Made by a program: the position numbers and the translations under genes. Below the pieces are notes generated by a model. That model had not been told where the DNA came from, made no database searches, and saw only the letters and a list, made by a program, of their open reading frames with translations. 64,000 nt of DNA from SVEL01 sp045125245. Its GTDB lineage: Bacteria > Bacillota > Clostridia > Lachnospirales > Lachnospiraceae. Below, in pieces: positions 1 through 8,283 of the stretch. How positions within the stretch are numbered: the stretch's first letter is position 1; every line of letters begins with the position of its first letter. The stretch lies in contig JBGVNF010000005.1 in assembly GCA_045125245.1 (NCBI GenBank), positions 62,001 through 126,000 of the forward strand, in the 5' to 3' direction.

Positions 1-1490
1 CTAAGAGTTATAGCGTCACCCTCAATCGGTCTAATTTTAAATCCCTGAATACCAAGATAGAACAGTGTAGGCTGTCTACCAATAAGACCAAAGATATCGT
101 TTGTTTGGAATACTTCTTTTAGGAAGTCAATATAAGATATGCCATACTTTCCAGCATCTCTTTGGTTGTGGAAGTCAGTCATATTTGCATGTACCTTAAG
201 TTCAGGCCTGTTTCTTGCTTCTTTAATGAAACGTCTAACAATAATAGGGTTTGCTACCTTTTCAAGAATCTTAATAGGTACACCAATTGTGTCTATTGGT
301 AAGTAAGGGTCAAGAGAGATAACTGTACGACCTGAGAAGTCAATACGAGCACCTTCAAGTCTATCTCTTACGAAACCTTCTTTACCTTTTAATGTTTCTG
401 CTAAGGACTTGTAATCCTTATCTTTCTTACGCTCAATACTAGATTTGTCAGTGTCTCTTTTGTTTACCATTAATTTAACAACAGCATCATAGAGCTCTCT
501 TAACGGTCTGGTAATTGTATGTAAGCTATTGTCATTACGTCTTTTGATATCTGCAACGTTACCATTAAGTCTAACGATATCATTGTAGACAACAGTTAAC
601 TTATTCTGACCAATACTCAACTCAGGACGATATCCTTTTGGTAAGATGAATAAGTAAGACATGATTTGGTCTTTAACTAAACGCTGTGTACCGTTAGTTA
701 AAGCTTCATGTAATAAACCAATTACATTAAATTGGTCTGGTGTAGCAGATACTAATTCTTCGTCCCACATATTGGAGAACTCATAGAAAATATCAATTAA
801 GTCTTCGGGAACCTCTCCATCTTCTCCAGAGATTGTATCTGCAATTTTATTAAGGTTAAGCACATAACCACTTCTGATATGGAACACAGGGAACTTATAA
901 CTCTCAGGGTCACATATAATTTCAAATGTATCATCCGTAATAAATTCAACAGCATCGATAAGATTCGTAATACCTGTATACTTCTCTAATTTCTTTAAGA
1001 ACTTAGTATAGATGTAACCCATGATTCTCTCTTTGAAATCGACATTATCAAGAACATGAACGATTGCGTCAACACCAAGTAGATATTTATTCTTATTATA
1101 AGGAACATCTCTTACTGCTTCAATAGGATACCACGATTCATCTTCAAGATTGTAAACACGATTGAATCTTACAATTTCCTGTAAATCATTTGATGGTATT
1201 CCTGTAAGGATTGACCATGCTGTTAAGTTTCGACCTGCTAAGAAAGGATTGATAATCTTCTCGTTCAAGTCAATATATCCCAATCTTGTGAACTCATCGT
1301 CATAGGTATATTCCTTGTCAGCCGCGTGGTCAGGTGTAACTCCAAATACTTCAGGTGCATTAACAGTACCACCTGCCATACCAGCACTTTCTGTTAAAGA
1401 GCCAATAGGAGTTTTTGTGATATGCGACATCGGTCCAAATACCATTGTTTGTTTATCATTTGGGATAATAGGTCTAAAATATAATGACAT
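1..1490 (-). CDS. rpoC: RNA polymerase beta-prime subunit-like protein, N-terminal part (C-terminus beyond the left edge)
   Basis: Partial gene; 496 codons are visible. ATG at 1490 follows a GGAGGAG ribosome site. Near the left edge the translation shows beta-prime core motifs: GARIDFSGRTVISLDPYLP (compare G.RVDYSGRSVIVVGP.L) and then RQPTLFYLGIQGFKIRP (compare RAPTLHRLGIQAFEP). The catalytic NADFDGD loop normally follows within about 15-25 residues and so lies just outside the window. The N-terminal part has almost no cysteine, so the four-Cys zinc-binding domain that opens bacterial beta-prime is absent. The RLGYIDLNEKIINPF stretch resembles RMGHIELA of normal beta-prime. It is the last visible gene of the unit that begins with the beta-like gene (3091-7311), with two genes between them. 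Family assignment is firm. The subunit is very divergent, as in RNA polymerases of large phages, so it probably transcribes element genes rather than replacing the host enzyme (inference). Confidence 0.93.
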   Translation of the reverse strand, partial: MSLYFRPIIPNDKQTMVFGPMSHITKTPIGSLTESAGMAGGTVNAPEVFGVTPDHAADKEYTYDDEFTRLGYIDLNEKIINPFLAGRNLTAWSILTGIPSNDLQEIVRFNRVYNLEDESWYPIEAVRDVPYNKNKYLLGVDAIVHVLDNVDFKERIMGYIYTKFLKKLEKYTGITNLIDAVEFITDDTFEIICDPESYKFPVFHIRSGYVLNLNKIADTISGEDGEVPEDLIDIFYEFSNMWDEELVSATPDQFNVIGLLHEALTNGTQRLVKDQIMSYLFILPKGYRPELSIGQNKLTVVYNDIVRLNGNVADIKRRNDNSLHTITRPLRELYDAVVKLMVNKRDTDKSSIERKKDKDYKSLAETLKGKEGFVRDRLEGARIDFSGRTVISLDPYLPIDTIGVPIKILEKVANPIIVRRFIKEARNRPELKVHANMTDFHNQRDAGKYGISYIDFLKEVFQTNDIFGLIGRQPTLFYLGIQGFKIRPIEGDAITL

Positions 1491-1507
1491 CTTTACTCCT
1501 CCAATAT

Positions 1508-2404
1508 TTACATATTTCTGAATAAGGCTGTTAACTGGGAGTCTGTATAATCACTACCCCAGTATTCGATGTTTATTACATTATTCTGAATCCCCTCAAC
1601 CTTAACTAGGTGACTCAATTTATAGTTTGTATTACAAAATACAAAACTACTTCTAAGTTCAGGTATAACCTCGTGAGAGTTCTGAACGCTGGTTCTAGGG
1701 CTAGAACCATATTTGTAGAGAATAAGAAATACAGGTCTAGGACAACCCATACCAAATCCTCTCATTAAATCAACTCTGAATTGATTGTACTCATGTAATG
1801 GGTCTTTCGTTGTGCATATAGGTCTTAACTCTTCTGTATTAACACCATAATGACTAAATCGTGCATTAGTGTCAGCAGTAGGTACCTCATACTGTTCAAC
1901 TGTATATACTTCTGTCTCTACACCTTCACGTATACAATCTCTACAGAATGCAATATTATAAAGACTTGCATCATCCATAAGAATGTCACGTCTTCTTGCA
2001 GGAACTTTTACACCCACTCCATGTGTTAAATCTCCTACAGCAAATCCAAAAGTATCTGCCCATTCATTCGACATTTTGGAAGTGTCATTTAATTGTGTGT
2101 AGCCCCATACATCTTTTGGAGGTACATAGAATTCACCAACAGGTACTTTATTGGAGATACGGTCCGCAATCCTCTGTGCTGTATCTCCAAGAATAACATT
2201 ACTCTTCTGAGTAGCTCGCATAAAAGTATCTTCGGCGTGGTGATATGTAAATGCAATAGGTCGCCAATGAGGTAAGTCACCTTTGTTAAAGTGATACTGT
2301 AAGAAGTTAGCGACTTGTTCTAACTCACTCTGAGATAGATTTGAACTCATGTGAATTCGCTGGTCTCTAACAACTGCTCTTTTAAGTTCTTCCTTTATGT
2401 TCAT
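1508..2404 (-). CDS. Unknown protein between the RNA polymerase genes
   Basis: 298 residues, no family recognised. The frame stays open upstream to 2443, but ATG 2404 (MNIKEELKRAV) is preferred: it follows GGAGGG by 12 bases and avoids overlap with the previous gene, which ends at 2406. The protein is soluble with no signal peptide or TM segment. Scattered cysteines include a CRDC pair about residue 158, one in RPICTTKDP, one in MGCPRP and one near the C-terminus, so metal binding is possible but unproven. The gene sits 17 bases before the beta-prime start and is almost certainly cotranscribed with both polymerase subunits. A polymerase-associated factor is an attractive but unsupported guess. 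Confidence 0.8.
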   Translation of the reverse strand: MNIKEELKRAVVRDQRIHMSSNLSQSELEQVANFLQYHFNKGDLPHWRPIAFTYHHAEDTFMRATQKSNVILGDTAQRIADRISNKVPVGEFYVPPKDVWGYTQLNDTSKMSNEWADTFGFAVGDLTHGVGVKVPARRRDILMDDASLYNIAFCRDCIREGVETEVYTVEQYEVPTADTNARFSHYGVNTEELRPICTTKDPLHEYNQFRVDLMRGFGMGCPRPVFLILYKYGSSPRTSVQNSHEVIPELRSSFVFCNTNYKLSHLVKVEGIQNNVINIEYWGSDYTDSQLTALFRNM

Positions 2405-2405
2405 C

Positions 2406-3086
2406 TTAAATGCTACCCTCCAGATATAATATAACAAGTACAACCGGTGCTCCTGCTAGTGCTAATGCTGCTATCCATGTACTAAAGTTTTTGGTCTTTA
2501 GTTTTAAGAATCGTATGTTTGACTTAGATAATGGGAATAGTATAGGACAACCCTCTACCGTAAGCATATCTGCAAGTAGATGTGATACATAGCCTACTCC
2601 TAATCCAACAAATGTAAATCGCCAATAAACGAAGCTTGAAGCACCTGCCATAATAAATATAAGAATCGGTAAGATTAACGTATGCATAAAACCTCTGTGC
2701 TTAGTTAACCATTTTACAGTCTTATTATTCATTAGGTAACCTCTTAGTCCCATAAACATAACCCCGCCACCTAACGCAACAAGAACCATTGTAATATCAA
2801 TACCAACTTGTACCATACCGATAGAGAATGCAATAAGTATAACAGCCGCAATTGCTACTATACCTAATACAGCGGTATTCGTTAATTTACTTAACATATT
2901 CGTAACGAACTTTCTCTTACGTCCAATCTTAGACATATCATGGTCAATATCCGGTAACATACATCCAACTGTAGATGCTGCTAAAGATAACATTGCAGGG
3001 GCTGGTTCGCCCAACCCCTCAGCAACATAAAGGGCTGTAGCAATACCAAAGCCAATACCTACGGCTTTGTGTTGTACACCCATCAT
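2406..3086 (-). CDS. YdjM/DUF457-family membrane-bound metal-dependent hydrolase
   Basis: 226 residues with several membrane segments (about 65-90, 90-112, 130-155, 155-175 and 200-222). Family motifs are visible: MLPDIDHDMSK near residue 43 (metal-binding acidic cluster), KHRGFMHTLILP near 130 (HRG..HT) and SHLLADMLTVEGCPILFPLS near 170 (HLxxD followed by G...FP). This is the pattern of the inner-membrane YdjM/YfhO-like metal-dependent hydrolases (PF04307). The substrate is unknown, although family members occur in hosts and mobile elements. ATG 3086 is 9 bases after GGAGG; the second ATG at 3083 is an alternative. It lies 4 bases after the beta-like gene and directly before an unknown gene and beta-prime, so a lipid or membrane enzyme sits inside the polymerase operon, which is unusual. 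Confidence 0.85.
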   Translation of the reverse strand: MMGVQHKAVGIGFGIATALYVAEGLGEPAPAMLSLAASTVGCMLPDIDHDMSKIGRKRKFVTNMLSKLTNTAVLGIVAIAAVILIAFSIGMVQVGIDITMVLVALGGGVMFMGLRGYLMNNKTVKWLTKHRGFMHTLILPILIFIMAGASSFVYWRFTFVGLGVGYVSHLLADMLTVEGCPILFPLSKSNIRFLKLKTKNFSTWIAALALAGAPVVLVILYLEGSI

Positions 3087-3090
3087 AGGC

Positions 3091-6000
3091 CTAAACCTCC
3101 TTGAAATTAATTCTACTCATAACACTGTTAGCAACTGTCTTAACTGCCTCATCATTCTCTGTCTGCTCTTCATCTGACATATCCTCATCTTCATTATCAG
3201 ACTTGCGATTGTTCTTTCCTAACAGTCGCTGAATAACTTGACCTTTAACATGCTTAAGGTCTTCACCATTGTTTTTAGACAGAGCAATGATTTCATCTGC
3301 ATCCGCTTCAGTCATAATACCTAATGCAAGCAATGTATAAAGCAATTCTGTAACAGCTCTTCTTTGACCTTTTGAATCCCGCTTATATACTTTAGATTTC
3401 TTAGGGTCGAAATAAGTGTCAAGGTTGAAGTTCTCACGTGCAATAGCATTATCTGCTCTCACGTTAAATAATTCATAAATATAGTCTTTTGCGTCATAGG
3501 CACACAATGCATCAATCTCCATAGTACCCATACGCTGACCGCCACCCCTTGAAGCACCATGTGTAGGAGCATCCGTAAGCTTAGCATATTCTTCATCAGC
3601 CATATCATTTGCTCTTGCATGAATCTTCTTGTAGGACTCCTGTGTCAGTTTGAACATGTAAATATAACCACCTGCGGCTTTTGTTTTACCTTTCTTCTTA
3701 ACAACAGTCTTATTGCCATCTTCATCAACAACTTCTTCAAGATAGTAATACTCAAAATCACCATTCTTATCAAATGTGTTTCTCCACATCTGAATAGTAT
3801 CATAGTGGTCACGCACATGCTGTCTAATCATAGGTGGAATGTCCTTGAACTCAGGTCTGTTCATAACATCGTCCAGATTACCCGGATAAGTACCATCAGG
3901 AACTTTTGTATAGTGAGTTGTTTCATTTGCCACTGCCCATACGAAGTGTAATAGTGTTTTAATCTCAATATCACTAATACAGTTATAAGCATCAGATGAT
4001 ACCTGTAAACCGAGTACTTTCATTACAAGACCTAAGTGCATTTCTTTAATCTGACCAATGTTCATACGAGAACCAACACCTAATGGATTAAGAACTGCAT
4101 CAGCCTGAACACCATTGTTGATATAAGGCATATCCTCATCATTAACAGAACATACTGTACACTTATTACCATGTCTGTTAGAAATCTTATCACCTTTCTT
4201 TGCATTGTCCCTTGATAGCAATTGAACAACACAACCATCATAAAGGCGAGTGCCTTCTTTAATATGTCCATACTGACCGATGTAGTTTCCATAAGCATGC
4301 TTCAACTTACGTGTAAATTCAACAATACCCTTTGAGTGGTCGTTGTATGTAAGATAGAAAGTATCATTTTCCGTGTTAGGTGCAAACGGTACTGAAGTAC
4401 TAATAGGATACTCTTTTGTGTCTCTAATACGTGGCATTCTCGGACTTAACTTACAAGGAAGAGTTTCCTCGTTAATTCTGTAAGAAGCCATCTTCTCTGA
4501 GTAAGTCTCACTAATGTGAGCAGAGTCTTCATAATTAAATCCATCCGGAATAAACAGTACAAATGTATTAACACCAAACTGCATAATTCCACGACTGCTC
4601 ATAAAGTTCGTACTAAGAGCCACGTCTCCTTCTTTTAAAGGAATCGTTTCACCTAAAGCCTGGTTCATAGGGAATTTCTCAGGCTTGATTGTCATTACTG
4701 AGTTATCACCCTGTGTAAATTCAGGATAATTGATTAACTCTTTATAAGGCTGTGTTCGGTCTTCTACGCCAGGTTTGCCTACTGTCATAATAGTCCAACC
4801 ATCTCCCACAGGGTCGATACAGCTTGTCATAAGGTGTTCATCCTCACTTGCTACATAGCCGAATCTGTGATTGAGTTTAGGAATCATCTCATACGCAGAA
4901 GTCATAACAAGTGGCTCTTCCGGATTAACCAAACCTTTAGCCTGTTTCATCTGTGCAACTGCAAATACCGCACGAGCCGCATCGTTGTTACATAAGAACG
5001 GAATTGTAGATGATGCCCATGATAACGGTTGCATTGCGTTGACATTAACATAGTCAACATTCTTAAGAGGTACCTTTTCAAACAGACGTCTGTTATCTCC
5101 AGTACCCGGAGCCATACATAATACGAGGTCATCAGGTTTCCCTTTAATAGTGCCATCAGCATCAAGAGTAATAGAGCAAATATCTGCAATAATATGCGTT
5201 TCTTCTTCCTCTACTGACATCTGATGATAGCCTGATGCAAAGTCAACATAGTATCTATCTCCACTATGTCTTACCTTGTAATAAGGAGTAGTAATCTTAC
5301 CATCCTCATCAATATTAACATAAGAACATAAATTGTTTACTACACCAATCTTACCTGACTGTGGTATCTCATACGGGTCAATCTTTCCATAAGAACCAAT
5401 AGAGATTGTACGCTGAGAATCAGATACTGAGTTCTTTGATGCAGTATACACATTTGCTTTTGTAATTTCTGAGATATATGCAATAGGGTTATTAAGGGCT
5501 ACGCTAGGAATCATTCTAACGCATTTTGCTTCTTTAACCAGGTAATCCCAGAATAATCTTTCAAACGCATAGAACTTATAAACAAGTTCGGAATCACGTT
5601 GAGTGAACATGATAATCTTATCACTCTTCCAGAATGCATTAAATGTCTGCTTCATCTGCTTCATACCATTCTGAATAGCATAGTTCATAGCACGACTAAA
5701 CTGTTCATTGATAGGTATAAGTTTCTTTCTGAAGTCCTCATCAACGTTAGGAAGTTTAATTGTAGGTTGTCCTCTTAAAGCTTTAGCAGCGTAACTCCAA
5801 AGAGCGATTAAGTCATATGCAGTATAACCAATACCAGGTTGTGTTACGTAATCTCCATCAAGATTAAGGTAATACCATTTTCCTGACTCCTTACCAATCC
5901 ACTCACCTTTGAACTGCTTATTAGAGATAATCTCTGTTACGAAACTAACATATCGTCTTTTATTCTTTCCAGTCTGAATAAAGATGCCTTCACGACCTGT

Positions 6001-7311
6001 AGAACGTATTCTGTCAATATGAGAGTTATCAAGTACTGTACCTTTGTCAATCATAAAGATACTGTTTACAGCTCCATTAGGTGAATCTGTTACATAGTGG
6101 TCTCGGCAGACATACATACCATCTTCTTCCGGAAATGCTTCTTCGATTTCATCTGTAACGATTGTGCCCCTAGGTATTACTGGTGTTGTAATGTCTTCAT
6201 CAAGGATAGCACCATCGATATCAATGTAATCCTCAACGTAGAGTTTGTAAACACCATTTCTGTTAAACACATCAATCATTGACTCAGTAATGATACGACC
6301 TGCTCTGTACAGAAGTTTACCATCCTGTGAATAAACATCACGAACTAACTTTCTGTTAATTGCCTGACGTAATGATAAGAGAGAATTTAATTGTTCTCTT
6401 AAGTTTGATGTATCATACTTATTATAAACCCTATCACCATTATCAATAGGTAATCCACAGATTAGTGGAGCAATGTTCTGAATAACTTCAGATGTTCCAC
6501 GACGTTTTGTAGAACCACCACCATAGTACCATCTCATATTGAACTTGTTAACATCATTATATTTAAGGTTAACAATATCACTATCAACAAAGTCATCCCA
6601 TACTTTATTTAAGAACTCATGGAAGTTCTCTGATGGCATCTCTTTTCTAAGAACTGCTGATACTAAAGAAATCATCTCAATACTCTGACTCTTTCCAAGT
6701 TCAACAATAATACCATTCTTCTGGTTATTCGTAAGATTGATATTATTTCTGTTTGTTCTAAGAGTAATCTTAGGCGGGTTTTTGTTTGTATTGTTAGGGT
6801 TATAAGAAATACCATCTGTCTGCTCGAGCATGTGAATAAAAGCATATTCTGCACCATGATACTCGATAATACCATCTTCACGCACGAATGGGATAGACAT
6901 TACCGGAACATAATCGGTTTTGGTAAATCCTCTAATCTTAAACTTCATAGCAATGTTTATGATTGACTGTCTATCAATCTTACTGCCCTTTTGATGAGCC
7001 TTTGTTTTGAAATCAATAGAGTCGAACTTGTCATCTACAAATGCCCTATTTCTATTAGGTTCATCTGTATACGGTTCAATAATAATATCTTCAAGAGCAA
7101 GCTTTTCATCATCTACACCAAGCATACGCTGGAATGCAGGAAACCACTTCTCTGTCATCTCTCTACACAGATACTCAGGGTCATTGTAATACTTTTGAGC
7201 ATTTTTGTGGATACTAGCATTAAGATGATAAGCATTCTTAACATCAGGCACTGCATGCTCATTTTTATAAGCGTAGAGAATCTTTCTTTTATCGTCGAAT
7301 TTAAAAGCCAT
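3091..7311 (-). CDS. rpoB: RNA polymerase beta subunit-like protein
   Basis: 1406 residues, a little longer than most bacterial beta subunits. Diagnostic C-terminal motifs are present in order: GDKISNRHGNKCTV (compare GDKMAGRHGNKG, with the two active-site lysines), NPLGVGSRMNIGQIKEMHLG (compare NPLGVPSRMNIGQ..E.HLG) and GGGQRMGTMEIDALCAYDA (compare GGQR.GEMEVWALEAYGA). The stretch IPFLCNNDAARAVFAVAQMKQA matches the IPFL..DD.NRALMG..MQRQA region. The rifampicin/fork-loop segment is strongly altered: IDPYEIPQSGKIGVVNNL stands where CPIETPEGPNIGLINSL is usual. ATG 7311 follows AGGAGG by 8 bases. The acidic C-terminal tail (about 1360-1400) is not typical. The neighbours are two small acidic paralogues upstream and the YdjM-like gene downstream. 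It should act in the cytoplasm as the catalytic partner of the beta-prime-like product. Confidence 0.96.
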   Translation of the reverse strand: MAFKFDDKRKILYAYKNEHAVPDVKNAYHLNASIHKNAQKYYNDPEYLCREMTEKWFPAFQRMLGVDDEKLALEDIIIEPYTDEPNRNRAFVDDKFDSIDFKTKAHQKGSKIDRQSIINIAMKFKIRGFTKTDYVPVMSIPFVREDGIIEYHGAEYAFIHMLEQTDGISYNPNNTNKNPPKITLRTNRNNINLTNNQKNGIIVELGKSQSIEMISLVSAVLRKEMPSENFHEFLNKVWDDFVDSDIVNLKYNDVNKFNMRWYYGGGSTKRRGTSEVIQNIAPLICGLPIDNGDRVYNKYDTSNLREQLNSLLSLRQAINRKLVRDVYSQDGKLLYRAGRIITESMIDVFNRNGVYKLYVEDYIDIDGAILDEDITTPVIPRGTIVTDEIEEAFPEEDGMYVCRDHYVTDSPNGAVNSIFMIDKGTVLDNSHIDRIRSTGREGIFIQTGKNKRRYVSFVTEIISNKQFKGEWIGKESGKWYYLNLDGDYVTQPGIGYTAYDLIALWSYAAKALRGQPTIKLPNVDEDFRKKLIPINEQFSRAMNYAIQNGMKQMKQTFNAFWKSDKIIMFTQRDSELVYKFYAFERLFWDYLVKEAKCVRMIPSVALNNPIAYISEITKANVYTASKNSVSDSQRTISIGSYGKIDPYEIPQSGKIGVVNNLCSYVNIDEDGKITTPYYKVRHSGDRYYVDFASGYHQMSVEEEETHIIADICSITLDADGTIKGKPDDLVLCMAPGTGDNRRLFEKVPLKNVDYVNVNAMQPLSWASSTIPFLCNNDAARAVFAVAQMKQAKGLVNPEEPLVMTSAYEMIPKLNHRFGYVASEDEHLMTSCIDPVGDGWTIMTVGKPGVEDRTQPYKELINYPEFTQGDNSVMTIKPEKFPMNQALGETIPLKEGDVALSTNFMSSRGIMQFGVNTFVLFIPDGFNYEDSAHISETYSEKMASYRINEETLPCKLSPRMPRIRDTKEYPISTSVPFAPNTENDTFYLTYNDHSKGIVEFTRKLKHAYGNYIGQYGHIKEGTRLYDGCVVQLLSRDNAKKGDKISNRHGNKCTVCSVNDEDMPYINNGVQADAVLNPLGVGSRMNIGQIKEMHLGLVMKVLGLQVSSDAYNCISDIEIKTLLHFVWAVANETTHYTKVPDGTYPGNLDDVMNRPEFKDIPPMIRQHVRDHYDTIQMWRNTFDKNGDFEYYYLEEVVDEDGNKTVVKKKGKTKAAGGYIYMFKLTQESYKKIHARANDMADEEYAKLTDAPTHGASRGGGQRMGTMEIDALCAYDAKDYIYELFNVRADNAIARENFNLDTYFDPKKSKVYKRDSKGQRRAVTELLYTLLALGIMTEADADEIIALSKNNGEDLKHVKGQVIQRLLGKNNRKSDNEDEDMSDEEQTENDEAVKTVANSVMSRINFKEV

Positions 7312-7323
7312 CTAATTAGCCTC

Positions 7324-7725
7324 CTATGCTAATATAATACTTAATTCCTCAAGAGCGTCATAAACGCTTTCATCAATACAATCGTCATCAACGAGTTCAT
7401 CTAACTCCTCGTCGCTTGAAATATGATAGCAATACTCAAGTTCAATAGCTGCTCCACTATTATTTGAAATAACGTTACCGTCTAAATCAAAACTGATAAC
7501 ATCCTTACCTGCCGGAGTAGCGATGGCGATATGAATATCACCTTCCATTATCTCGATACCCATTTTAAAATCCGTAATTGGAGTATCACAATAAAATGAC
7601 ATAAGTAGAACACTTCCATCAGTTGGTATAATAAAATCGTAAGTTTCTTCATGTTTGTAATATAATGCTTCTGTTATAGAATCACCTGTATTACTAACAA
7701 CGTAAATGGACTCATAAGCTTTCAT
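7324..7725 (-). CDS. Small acidic protein, paralogue of the next gene upstream
   Basis: 133 residues, very acidic, no signal peptide or TM segment, family not recognised. Its second half (a D.(G/C).(V/I)ISN strand followed by an acidic helical ending EELDELVDDDCIDESVYDAL) resembles the same region of the 7737-8159 product (EELSELVSDGEVEDTIFDIL), and both end in a short hydrophobic I.I(L/M). The two are therefore diverged paralogues. ATG 7725 follows AGGAGGG. It lies 12 bases upstream of the polymerase beta-like gene. Position and charge would suit a polymerase-binding regulator or DNA mimic, but nothing in the sequence proves that. Confidence 0.75.
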   Translation of the reverse strand: MKAYESIYVVSNTGDSITEALYYKHEETYDFIIPTDGSVLLMSFYCDTPITDFKMGIEIMEGDIHIAIATPAGKDVISFDLDGNVISNNSGAAIELEYCYHISSDEELDELVDDDCIDESVYDALEELSIILA

Positions 7726-7736
7726 ATAAGACCCTC

Positions 7737-8159
7737 CTATCCAATCATAATCTGCATTTCATCAAGAATATCAAATATTGTATCCTCAACTTCACCATCA
7801 CTAACGAGTTCGGAGAGTTCTTCCATTGTACCGGCAACACTTACAGAATCAACAGAGATATCAAGATTGCTTTCATTACTAATAATATCACAATCTTCAT
7901 CAAACATTACTGTGCAACGTTCTTTTCCATTCTGAACAACAAGTCCGAATCCATTAGAAATACTGTCTGTAATATCCTCTGACTCTCCTTTGTTTACATC
8001 AACAAACTCACCATTAAGAATAAGTCTGACAATAGCAATACCATCAACTGTCATCAGTACAAGTTTGTGATAAAAATTATCACGGATGTAATAAGCTGTT
8101 TCTGCCATGTCATCATCACTCATTAAGTTAGTTACCTGTAAAAGTTTTTCGTTTCTCAT
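7737..8159 (-). CDS. Small acidic protein, first gene of the RNA polymerase unit
   Basis: 140 residues, acidic, soluble and of unknown function. It is similar in length and C-terminal layout to the 7324-7725 product. ATG 8159 follows AGGAGGT. It is the first gene after the gap that holds the hairpin at 8241-8263 and the inverted repeat at 8194-8217, so any promoter for the polymerase genes should lie just upstream. Being first in the unit, it may be the most strongly expressed product of the set (inference). Confidence 0.75.
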   Translation of the reverse strand: MRNEKLLQVTNLMSDDDMAETAYYIRDNFYHKLVLMTVDGIAIVRLILNGEFVDVNKGESEDITDSISNGFGLVVQNGKERCTVMFDEDCDIISNESNLDISVDSVSVAGTMEELSELVSDGEVEDTIFDILDEMQIMIG

Positions 8160-8185
8160 AAATGAAACCTCCTATGCTTCATTAA

Positions 8186-8217
8186 ATTATATCGGTTAAA
8201 TAGTCAAATACTTAACC
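8186..8217 (-). promoter_or_regulatory. Candidate promoter/operator of the RNA polymerase unit
   Basis: On the minus strand a TATAAT hexamer (8186-8191) lies about 27 bases before the start of the first gene. Directly upstream is an inverted repeat with arms GGTTAA (8194-8199) and TTAACC (8212-8217). A weak TTAAGT lies 18 bases before the TATAAT and overlaps the repeat, so a bound repressor could block a sigma-A-like promoter. Seen by eye only. Confidence 0.4.
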
Positions 8218-8227
8218 TTTATTTCTT

Positions 8228-8240
8228 TTCATTAATATAT
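8228..8240 (-). promoter_or_regulatory. AT-rich box between hairpin and RNA polymerase unit
   Basis: Minus-strand ATATATTAATGAA directly after the hairpin at 8241-8263 and 69-81 bases before the first gene. Identical over 13 bases to 37543-37555. Confidence 0.3.
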
Positions 8241-8263
8241 GAGGGGTAGATAGTCTACCCCTC
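8241..8263 (-). terminator. Hairpin after the 2120-residue protein gene, no U-tract
   Basis: Perfect 10-bp stem GAGGGGTAGA / TCTACCCCTC with a 3-base loop, 21 bases after the stop codon at 8284. The sequence after the stem on the minus strand (atatattaatgaaaag) is not U-rich, so this is not a standard intrinsic terminator. The GGGTAGA-NNN-TCTACCC core recurs at 61537-61559. Confidence 0.6.
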
Positions 8264-8283
8264 AAAAATACTGCATACTCAAT

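Noticed and set aside
3559..3951. 130-codon plus-strand open frame opposite the polymerase beta gene
   Set aside because: Lies inside the conserved RpoB C-terminal motifs on the other strand, so it is a shadow frame.
8241..8263. Standard intrinsic terminator
   Set aside because: The stem is strong, but no U-run follows it on the minus strand; the U-run lies before the stem. Kept as a non-canonical hairpin.
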